Made by a program: the position numbers and the translations under genes. DNA of 9,209 nt from assembly GCA_020847555.1 (NCBI GenBank), contig JADLBT010000319.1, positions 1 through 9,209 on the forward strand, given 5' to 3'. The notes under the pieces are model-generated. The model had not been told where the DNA came from. It saw only the letters and a program-made list of their open reading frames with translations, and did no database searches. Within the stretch, counting starts at the first letter, position 1. Each line of letters begins with the position of its first letter. Of the stretch, positions 1 to 6,300 are shown in pieces. The stretch is from Gemmataceae bacterium. GTDB lineage: Bacteria; Planctomycetota; Planctomycetia; Gemmatales; Gemmataceae.

Positions 1-1440
1 CACGAGAAGGGCAAGCACACCCTCATCCTCGCCGACAGCAAGAACGCCTACAAGGACGCCGTCGAGAAGAAGGTGATCTTCTCGACCGGCGCCACCCTTC
101 CCGGCCACGTTACCCGCTGGGAGCACCAGTACGAGTTCCGCCCGGGGAAGTTCGCCCAGACCGACTACAACTTCGAGACGCCCAGCACCAGCCTGATGAC
201 GAACACGCAGACGACGGTGAAACTCCCCGGCAACGACAAGTTCGAGGTCTACGATTACCCCGGCGACTACCTGAAAAAGGCCGACGGCGAGGCGCTCACC
301 AAGGTCCACATGGAAGAGGAGGAGACGGCCCACGATGTCGTCAGCGCCGACGGCACCTGCGCCACCTTCGGCCCCGGTTACAAGTTCACCCTCGACAAGC
401 ACGAGTGCTCCTCGGAGCAGGGCAAGGAGTACGTCGTCACCTCCGTGAGCCACGCCGCCCGCACCACCGGGTATATCGCCGGCGATAAGGAAGGTGAAGA
501 TTATCGTAATACCTTTGCCTGCATTCCCTCGGCGGTGCCGTTCCGCCCCACCCGCACGACGCCGCGCCCGGTCGTGCGTGGACCGCAGACGGCCGTCGTC
601 GTCGGTCCCAGGGGCGAGGAGATTTACACCGACAAGTACGGCCGCGCCAAGGTCCAGTTCCACTGGGACCGCGAGGGCAAGAAGGACGAAAACGCCTCGT
701 GCTGGGTGCGGGTGGCGCAGAACTGGGCCGGCAAGAACTGGGGCGGCGTCTTCCTGCCGCGCATTGGCCAGGAGGTGATCGTCGATTTCCTCGAGGGCGA
801 CCCGGATCGGCCGATCATCACCGGCCGCGTTTACAATGCCGAGCTGATGCCGCCGTATACACTGCCGGCGAACATGACGCAGAGCGGGGTCAAGAGCCGC
901 GCCTCCAAGAATGGGGCCGCGGATAACTTCAACGAGCTGCGCTTCGAGGACAAGAAGGGGAGCGAGGAGATCTACGTCCATGCCGAGAAGGACTTCAACC
1001 GGGTCGTCGAGAATAACGACACCCTGAAGGTCGGCTTCGATAAGAAGGACAAGGGCGACCAGACGATCCAGGTCTTCAACGACCAGACGCTGACGATCGG
1101 CAATCACCGTACAACGACCGTGGAGAAGGGCAACGACACGCTGACGGTCAAGAAGGGTAACCGCACGACGACCGTCGAGGTGGGCAACGACGCGCTGACG
1201 ATCCAGAAGGGCAACCAGACGACGAAGATCGACGCCGGCAGCGGCTCGACGGAGGCCATGCAGTTCATCGAGCTGAAGGTGGGCGCCAACAGCATCCGGA
1301 TCGATCAGACGGGCATCACGGTGAAGGGGATCAACATCATGGTCATGGGCCAGGCCCAGACCCTGGTGAAGGCCCCGAACACGATGGTGGTCGGCGATGC
1401 GTTGCTGGTCCTCAAGGGCGGCCAGCTGGTGCTGGGATGA
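1..1440 (+). CDS. vgrG: Type VI secretion spike protein VgrG (TssI), 5' end missing
   Basis: This is the C-terminal 479 residues of a VgrG/TssI protein, the trimeric spike that tips the type VI secretion tube and carries effectors or a PAAR cap out of the cell. The frame is open from base 1, and the first codons read HEKGKHTLILADS, a conserved motif of the gp27-like domain. The gene therefore starts upstream, and the GTG at 73 is internal. Compared with usual VgrG lengths, roughly 170-200 N-terminal residues are missing. Window residues 1-195 are the rest of the gp27-like part, including YRNTFACIPS. Residues about 199-280 are the gp5-like OB-fold (DKYGRAKVQFHWD, WVRVAQNWAG, GQEVIVDFLEGDPDRPIITG). 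Residues about 337-412 are GN-type beta repeats. Residues 421-479 form a tail domain shared with the protein at 2120-2536. No toxin domain follows, so it is a structural rather than an evolved VgrG. It is the first visible gene of a spike cassette. The family assignment is secure. Confidence 0.96.
   Translation, partial: HEKGKHTLILADSKNAYKDAVEKKVIFSTGATLPGHVTRWEHQYEFRPGKFAQTDYNFETPSTSLMTNTQTTVKLPGNDKFEVYDYPGDYLKKADGEALTKVHMEEEETAHDVVSADGTCATFGPGYKFTLDKHECSSEQGKEYVVTSVSHAARTTGYIAGDKEGEDYRNTFACIPSAVPFRPTRTTPRPVVRGPQTAVVVGPRGEEIYTDKYGRAKVQFHWDREGKKDENASCWVRVAQNWAGKNWGGVFLPRIGQEVIVDFLEGDPDRPIITGRVYNAELMPPYTLPANMTQSGVKSRASKNGAADNFNELRFEDKKGSEEIYVHAEKDFNRVVENNDTLKVGFDKKDKGDQTIQVFNDQTLTIGNHRTTTVEKGNDTLTVKKGNRTTTVEVGNDALTIQKGNQTTKIDAGSGSTEAMQFIELKVGANSIRIDQTGITVKGINIMVMGQAQTLVKAPNTMVVGDALLVLKGGQLVLG
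1075..1236 (+). repeat. Nine-residue GN repeats forming the VgrG needle
   Basis: Within vgrG, Gly-Asn steps begin at bases 1099, 1129, 1156, 1183 and 1210. The period is 27 bases (nine residues) after one ten-residue unit. The four regular units read GNDTLTVKK, GNRTTTVEV, GNDALTIQK and GNQTTKIDA, alternating a GND-x-L-T type with a GN-x-T-T type. A less regular unit (FNDQTLTI) precedes them. In phage gp5 and VgrG such short Val/Thr/Gly repeats build the intertwined triple-stranded beta-helix of the needle, and I infer the same here. Confidence 0.85.
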
Positions 1441-1461
1441 TCCCCGGAAGGAGGGCGAGCG

Positions 1462-2049
1462 ATGAGCAACGGGCTTCTCGACCGGGCGGACCAGCTGACG
1501 CCGCTCGTGCAGAAGGCCAGGCCGGAGCCGGCCGCGCGGACCCTGGTTCGCGCCGGCCAGACGCCCCGGCAATACCTGACCGAGCTGACGACCGCGAAGC
1601 ACTTCATGGACGCGGTGCGCGTCCTCGCCTGGGCACTGCCGCGCCGCGAGGCGCTCTGGTGGGCGTGCCAGTGCGTGCGCCAGGTCGTCACCGACAAGGA
1701 CGGCCCCGCCGAGCAGGCGGCGCTGCAGGCGGCGAGCCGGTACGCGCAGGCCCCGTCCGAGGAACACCGGCGAGCGGCGGGGGCGGCGGCGGAAGCGGTG
1801 GACTTCGCCACGCCGGCCGGCTGCGCCGCGGTGGCCGCCTTCTGGGCGGAGGGCAGTCTCGCGCCGCCCGACCTGCCGCCCGCACCGGCGCCGGAACACC
1901 TGACGCCGACCGGGATCGTCAACGCCGTCGTCCTGGCGGCCGTCCACCGCGATCCGGAGAACGCGGACGAGAAGTACCGTCGCTTCCTCGCCCTGGGCCT
2001 GAACGTCGCGGACGGCAAGGACCGCCCCGGCGCGACGGTGCGTTTCTGA
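1462..2049 (+). CDS. Small helical protein of a VgrG cassette, possibly DUF6931-like
   Basis: A 195-residue soluble protein with no signal peptide or membrane segment. The start is fixed by AAGGAGG at 1448-1454, seven bases before the ATG and 21 bases after the vgrG stop, so the two are probably co-transcribed. Residues 35-150 are Ala/Arg-rich and look helical. The most distinctive stretch is ALPRREALWWACQC (58-71), with a double tryptophan and two cysteines. A Pro-rich linker (about 150-168) leads to a last helical piece (GIVNAVVLAAVHRDPENADE). The WW motif and the genomic position recall proteins filed as DUF6931, but I assign that from memory and not from a search. No enzyme motif is visible. 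Lying between a VgrG and a PAAR gene, the position where effector adaptors or chaperones such as DUF4123 and DUF2169 proteins often sit, it could be an adaptor; that role is inference. A longer overlapping frame in the same stretch is Arg/Gly/Pro-rich and rejected. Confidence 0.8.
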   Translation: MSNGLLDRADQLTPLVQKARPEPAARTLVRAGQTPRQYLTELTTAKHFMDAVRVLAWALPRREALWWACQCVRQVVTDKDGPAEQAALQAASRYAQAPSEEHRRAAGAAAEAVDFATPAGCAAVAAFWAEGSLAPPDLPPAPAPEHLTPTGIVNAVVLAAVHRDPENADEKYRRFLALGLNVADGKDRPGATVRF

Positions 2050-2119
2050 GCAGGCGGACAAAACGCTGACGAGCCGGAAGCGTCCCCGTCAACCACCAGC
2101 AACTCATCGTGGAGCAAAC

Positions 2120-2536
2120 ATGGCCGAGCCGCAGACCAAGGATCTTCTTCAGCAGGAGAAGGACAAGGAGATCGACCAGAAGAAGTTCGACCTGAAAACG
2201 AAGGAACTGATCCAGCTGCAGGTCGGGCAGCCCGTCAAGTCGCCGTCCGTGCCCAAGGTCATCAAGATGGTGGAAGGTCCGGGCGCGAACACGATCGAGT
2301 TGAAGGTGGGCCAGGGCCTGGCCAAGGTCATCCAGCTGCAGGAGGGACCGGGGGCAAACTCCATTGAGTTGTCGGTCGGACCGAACAAGATCCGCATCGA
2401 CGAAAAGGGGATCACGATCGAGGGACTGAAGATCCAGGTAAAAGGGCAGATCCAGCTGCAGCTGCAAGCGCCGATCCTGCAGGCGAACGGCGACGGCATG
2501 ATCAAGATGCAGGGCGGCATCGTCATGATCAATTGA
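2120..2536 (+). CDS. Free-standing VgrG-tail-like beta protein
   Basis: A 138-residue protein starting at an ATG five bases after GTGGAG (2109-2114). Residues 1-30 are very charged (Lys, Asp, Glu, Gln) and probably helical. The rest is an alternating Ile/Leu/Val pattern rich in Gly, Gln and Lys, as in VgrG needle regions. Two internal units, 46-64 and 69-87, match at 14 of 19 positions (KVI...EGPGAN.IEL.VG). Residues 80-138 align without gaps to the last 59 residues of the upstream VgrG with 25 identities by my hand count, including a shared IRID..GIT core. It has no gp27 part and no OB-fold, so it is not a broken vgrG: it has its own start, ribosome site and N-terminus. I infer a needle segment, or an adaptor mimicking the VgrG tip and sitting between VgrG and the PAAR cap encoded next. 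No catalytic motif is visible. Coding status is firm; the role is inferred. Confidence 0.85.
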   Translation: MAEPQTKDLLQQEKDKEIDQKKFDLKTKELIQLQVGQPVKSPSVPKVIKMVEGPGANTIELKVGQGLAKVIQLQEGPGANSIELSVGPNKIRIDEKGITIEGLKIQVKGQIQLQLQAPILQANGDGMIKMQGGIVMIN

Positions 2537-2567
2537 CGGGCGACGAAACGCCCCGAGGAGGATCGTC

Positions 2568-2861
2568 ATGGGTCAACCGGCCGCCCGCATCAGCGACATG
2601 CACACCTGTCCAATGTTCACCGGCCCCGTCCCGCACGTTGGCGGGCCGATCCTGCCGCCGGGCTGCCCGACCGTACTGATCGGCAAACTGCCGGCCGCCC
2701 GCGCCACCGACATGGCTACCTGCGTCGGGCCGCCCGACGCGATCGCCAAGGGCTCGGCGACCGTACTGATCGGCAAGCTGCCGGCCGCGCGCATGGGCGA
2801 CCTGACGGCCCACGGCGGCGTCATCGTGCTGGGCTGCCCGCTGGTGATCATCGGTGGCTGA
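2568..2861 (+). CDS. PAAR-domain spike cap protein
   Basis: A 97-residue PAAR protein, the size of the stand-alone family. PAAR proteins form a cone with a bound zinc that sits on the VgrG beta-needle and sharpens it. The start is the ATG six bases after GAGGAGG (2555-2561), 31 bases after the preceding stop. Three literal Pro-Ala-Ala-Arg motifs occur at residues 4-7, 42-45 and 72-75. Candidate zinc ligands, given the three-His/one-Cys site known in the family, are His12, His23, Cys52 and His82; which residues actually bind is inferred. The chain ends straight after the PAAR fold (GCPLVIIGG), so there is no C-terminal toxin or transthyretin-like extension. It is the last gene of the spike cassette; a hairpin repeat begins within ten bases of its stop. 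Confidence 0.95.
   Translation: MGQPAARISDMHTCPMFTGPVPHVGGPILPPGCPTVLIGKLPAARATDMATCVGPPDAIAKGSATVLIGKLPAARMGDLTAHGGVIVLGCPLVIIGG
2668..2792 (+). repeat. Internal direct repeat within the PAAR gene
   Basis: Bases 2668-2702 and 2758-2792 are identical at 33 of 35 positions and lie exactly 90 bases (30 codons) apart. Both encode TVLIGKLPAAR, the second and third PAAR motifs. The two differences are at 2687/2777 and 2699/2789, and both are silent. Some internal symmetry is expected for the PAAR fold, but such close DNA identity suggests recent duplication or gene conversion between the two motifs. Confidence 0.85.
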
Positions 2862-2867
2862 CCTTTG

Positions 2868-2972
2868 AAAGCCCACCGGCCACGTCCCGTGGGCCGGGTT
2901 CTTCGCGCAGGGACAGCGGGGATGGGGTACAGGAGGATCTTTCTAAAGCCCACGGCTTGCGCCCCGTGGGCC
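2868..2972. repeat. Two diverged hairpin repeats, 77 bases apart
   Basis: AAAGCCCAC occurs at 2868-2876 and 2945-2953, and CCCGTGGGCC at 2886-2895 and 2963-2972, both with an offset of 77 bases. Each copy can fold. Copy 1 pairs GCCCAC (2871-2876) with GTGGGC (2889-2894). Copy 2 pairs GCCCACGG (2948-2955) with CCGTGGGC (2964-2971), giving an eight-base-pair stem with an eight-base loop. The first lies directly behind the PAAR stop, so it may slow or end transcription, but neither hairpin is followed by a T run. Two copies with conserved arms and different loops look like a small dispersed intergenic element. Confidence 0.75.
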
Positions 2973-3017
2973 AGGCTCCTTGCATGGGAAAATCGGGAAA
3001 CCCGTTCGGGTCGTTCA

Positions 3018-3046
3018 TTGCAGTCCCGGCATTCGTCTGGTAAAAT
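3018..3046 (+). promoter_or_regulatory. Candidate housekeeping sigma promoter for the kinase gene
   Basis: TTGCAG at 3018-3023 and TAAAAT at 3041-3046 are separated by 17 bases. The -10 matches the sigma-70 consensus at five of six positions, while the -35 matches only in its TTG. The site is in one of the few AT-rich patches of the window. If used, it would give the kinase gene a leader of about 300 bases and separate it from the spike cassette. It is predicted from pattern alone. Confidence 0.4.
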
Positions 3047-3087
3047 TTACCTGCTCACGGACGAGATGAATTAACGATCGGTTGCCC

Positions 3088-3165
3088 CTGAAGGGAGTAC
3101 CAGCCGCGAGCGCCGGCAAGCGGGGCGGACCATTCGCTGGCGCTCGCGGCTGGTAATCCCTTCAG
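3088..3165. repeat. Large REP/REPIN-like inverted repeat
   Basis: Arms at 3088-3114 and 3139-3165 are reverse complements over 27 bases with a single mismatch (G at 3097 opposite A at 3156). They enclose a 24-base loop. The core of each arm is CCAGCCGCGAGCGCC or its complement. The size, near-perfect symmetry and intergenic placement fit a REPIN-type pair of inverted REP sequences; the core also resembles palindromes I associate with planctomycete genomes, though this is from memory. It has no T run and sits upstream of a gene, so a simple terminator is unlikely. If transcribed from the candidate promoter near 3046, it would form a strong hairpin in the kinase leader. Confidence 0.85.
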
Positions 3166-3348
3166 AAACCGGAAAACGCGCCGCTCCTGGACGGGCGAAC
3201 AGACCCAGGATCCATGCCTCTTTTCCCCGAGGCTGGTCGAGGCTTCCACAAAGCCGTGGAGCAGATGCCGAAAGCGATCCCCCTCCCGCTCCCGCGGTGT
3301 TGGAGCCAGCCCCGTCATCGGCCGGCCCTCCTGCTCCGGCATCTTCTC

Positions 3349-3353
3349 AGAGG
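3349..3353 (+). promoter_or_regulatory. Ribosome binding site fixing the kinase start
   Basis: AGAGG lies six bases before the ATG at 3360. A GTG 63 bases upstream in the same frame (3297) has no purine-rich site in front of it, and the residues between are a low-complexity Pro/Ala/Ser string. The ATG at 3360 is therefore preferred. Confidence 0.65.
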
Positions 3354-3359
3354 TCGCCT

Positions 3360-6300
3360 ATGAGCCCCACCCACTCGACTCAGCTGCTGGATTCCCAGAT
3401 TCTGCAATCCCTGATCCAGAGGTTGGACCACGGGTGGGGGAAAGGTGCGCTGGCGCAGTGCGTCCGCGAACTGCCGCCGGACCCACACCTGCATGCCCTG
3501 TGGTTGGGGGAACTGGTCAAGGTCGATCTGTGCCGGCACTGGGAGATGGGGCTCAACAAACCCGTCGAGACGTACCTGGCCGACTACCCCGATCTCGGCA
3601 CCCCGGACACGGTTTCCCTCGGCCTGATCGAGGCCGAACTGCACGCCCGCCTGTCGGCCGGCGACGACGACGCCTGGCGGGATCTGGTCGGCCGGTTCCC
3701 CGGGCAGCTCGCCCCGGCGCTGGCCGTGCTGCGCGACTTCGACCGGGGCTGGGACGAGTCGCGCCTGGCGGAACGGGTCGCCCGGCTACCGCAGGAAGGC
3801 CCGGTCCGGGTCGCCCAGCTGCGCGAGCTGATCAAACTCGACCTGCGCCTGCAGTGGGAGCGCGGCGACCGGCGAACGCTCGATTCGTATTTGTTCTGCT
3901 ACCCCGAACTCGGGACGGCCGAGACCGTCTCACCCGACCTCGTCAAGGCGGAACTGGAGGCCCGGCAGCGGGTCGGCGACGAGGGCGCCTGGCCGGTGGT
4001 CGCCGGCCGGTTTCCGAAACAGATGACCACCCTCCAGCGCCGCGGGCAGCACACGGCACCGCACCGGCAGGATGGGCCGGCCAACGACAGGACTCTTCGA
4101 GGGCATCCCGTGAACCTTAAAGGCGATGACAAGGATCCGGCTCACAGCACCATCCCGCCGGAGATGCCGACGACCGCCGGGGTGCCGATGGCCGGCAGCG
4201 AGCCCGCCCTCAACCCGTCCACCGTCTCGGCCCCGCCGAAGTTCCAGCGCTACCAGATCCTCAAGGAACTCGGCCGCGGAGCGATGGGGACGGTGTACCT
4301 GGTCCAGGACACCAAGCTGAAGCGGCGCGTGGCGATGAAGGTGCCGCACTTCCGGCCGGGCGACGGACCGGAGACGCTCGCCCGGTTCTACCGCGAGGCC
4401 AGCTCGGCCGCCACCCTCGACAACCCGAACATCTGCCCCGTCTACGACGTCGGCGAGAACGCCAGCATCCCGTACCTGACGATGGCGTTCATCGAGGGCA
4501 GCCCGCTGACCGACCGGATCAAGGGGTCGTGGGATCCGGAGCCGCAGACCGGCAGCTACACCCTGGATCCGCAGTGGAGCGCCCGCATCGTTTCCAAGCT
4601 CGCCCGCGCCCTGCAGGAGGCACACAGCCATAGCATCATCCACCGCGACCTGAAGCCGTCGAACGTTATGATGAACCAGCGCGGCGAGCCGATCATCATG
4701 GACTTCGGCCTGGCCCGCAAGATCGACTCGGACATCGCCCTGACGCAGCAGGGGTCGGTCCTGGGCACCCCGGCGTACATGTCCCCCGAGCAGGTGCGCG
4801 GCGAGTCCCAGAACATCGGCGTCGGGACCGACATCTACAGCCTCGGCATCATCCTGTACGAGCTGCTGTGCGGCCAGGTGCCCTTCCGCGGCTCGCTTGG
4901 CTACGTGATGGCGATGATCCTGAACAACGCCCCGCGCCGGCCGATCGACCTGCGCCCGGACCTCGACCCGGGGCTGGAGGCGATCTGCCTCAAGGCGATG
5001 GCGAAGGACGTCAAGGATCGGTTTGCATCCATGACCGAGTTCGCCGACGCGCTCGACGCCTACCTCGCCGGGACGGGCGCCGCGGCGGTCGGCGCCTTCA
5101 CCACGGTATCTGCGCCGGCGCCGGTCACCACACCGGGCGGACCGGGCTCCACCCCAACCGTCGTCACGTCGGTAACGGCGACACAGCCTCAGGTGGAGGA
5201 GCCGACCAGCCCGTCGGGGCAGGAACCTGGTCCGGTTCCTGCGAACCCGTTCGTTTCGGGCAAGCTGCTCGCCGCCGCCCTCGGCCTGGGGCTGCTCCTC
5301 GGCCTGGGGTACGCGGGCTACAAGATGTTTTTTGTCACCGAGTCGGTCGAGGCGTTCCTGCTCCGCATCCAGGGCATCGCGGCTGGCGGCCAGCTCGACG
5401 ACGCGCTGCGGCAGATCCAGGAGGCGGACCAGGCGGACGCGGTCAAGGCCCGGGCTCTGAAGGAGGTGCGCGACCGGGTTCTGCCGTGGGCCGACCAGCG
5501 GCTCAAGGACCGGCAGGCGCCGGCCGAGGTGAGCGCGGTCCTGGCGACCCTCCTTCAGCGCTTCCCCACCGATGCCGACGTCGCCCAGCGGCAGGTCGCG
5601 GCCCTGGTCGCCGAACGGCGCTTCAAGCCGGCGCTGGACGTCCTGGGGCAGCCGACGTTCGCCAAGGCCCAGTGGAGTGTGATCGAGAAGCACCGGATCC
5701 TCAAGGACTGGGCCGACAGCGCGGCCAGACAGTTCGAGGAGGGCAAGTTCCTCGAGGCGAAGCAGACGGCCGACGCCGTCCTGGCGATGGACCGGGACCA
5801 GTTCGTCGCTCTCGACTTCCAGAAGAAGGCGGCCGACCGGATCGACGACGTCACCCGTCGGGTGGAGCAGGCGCTCAAGAAGGACCAGTTCGAGGCCGCG
5901 TGCGACGCCCTTGAGAAGGCGTGGCCGCGCGACGAGCGCGGCTTCAAGGTGCAGATCTATACCCAGTGGCACGCCGCGGTGAAGAAGCTGGCCGATGAGG
6001 GGAAGCTGATCGAGGCGGAGGAGAGGCTGGCCGAGCTGGTGAAGCGATTCCCGCAGAACCGGACCGACACGGACCGACTCGGGGCCTTGATCCAGGAGAA
6101 GGGGCAGGGCGTCGCGTTCGAGACGCAGAAACTCAACCAGGCGATCGGCCTGCTCAAGGTCCGGGCGGACTTCACGAAGAGCCGCCAGGGGCTGGAGGAG
6201 CTGCAGGCCAGGATCGTCGAGCCGATGAAACGCCAGCAGTTCGATGCCTTCCTCCAGCTGGTCAAGGAGGGGGAGGACTGCGCGAAGGATCCGCTGAAGG

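Larger units (their letters stand above)
2862..3359. other. Structured 498-base intergenic region
   Basis: No convincing gene lies between the PAAR stop and the kinase start. From left to right the region holds paired hairpin repeats (2868-2972), a pair of very short alternative hairpins sharing one CCCG (2994-3011), an AT-rich promoter-like site (3018-3046), and a long inverted repeat (3088-3165). A leader of almost 200 bases without strong structure ends in the ribosome site at 3349-3353. A short open frame at 2865-3074 runs through the hairpins with a TTG start, has no recognisable motif, and is judged spurious. Confidence 0.7.

Noticed and set aside
73..75. GTG at 73 as the vgrG start
   Set aside because: The frame is open back to base 1, and the residues before it match a conserved internal VgrG motif, so the gene is cut by the window edge.
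1437..2069. Alternative plus-strand frame of 210 codons overlapping the gene at 1462
   Set aside because: The translation is Arg/Gly/Pro/Ala low complexity. The frame at 1462 has a strong ribosome site and a balanced protein composition.
2050..2119. Possible hairpin terminator between the second and third genes
   Set aside because: Only five-base arms (ACGCT/AGCGT) without a T run; the genes are more simply read as one transcript.
1305..2569. Antisense frames opposite the second and third genes
   Set aside because: These are shadows of well-supported sense genes; compositions are biased and no ribosome sites or motifs are seen.
2994..3011. Overlapping mini-hairpins sharing CCCG, suggesting an attenuator-like switch
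   Set aside because: The stems are only four or five base pairs with two- or three-base loops, and they lie before the candidate promoter, so they would not be in the kinase mRNA.
2865..3074. Small 69-codon open frame after the PAAR gene
   Set aside because: It starts at TTG without a ribosome site, runs through two hairpin repeats and the promoter-like site, and encodes nothing recognisable.
3088..3165. Palindrome as a CRISPR repeat or a plain terminator
   Set aside because: Only one unit with no spacer periodicity, and no T run; it lies upstream of a gene and not at a gene end.
3055..3342. Minus-strand open frame of 95 codons across the palindrome
   Set aside because: It is mostly made from the inverted repeat and the kinase leader; no ribosome site or family resemblance.
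3297..3359. GTG at 3297 as the kinase start
   Set aside because: No purine-rich site precedes it, and the extra 21 residues are Pro/Ala/Ser-rich. The ATG at 3360 has AGAGG six bases upstream.
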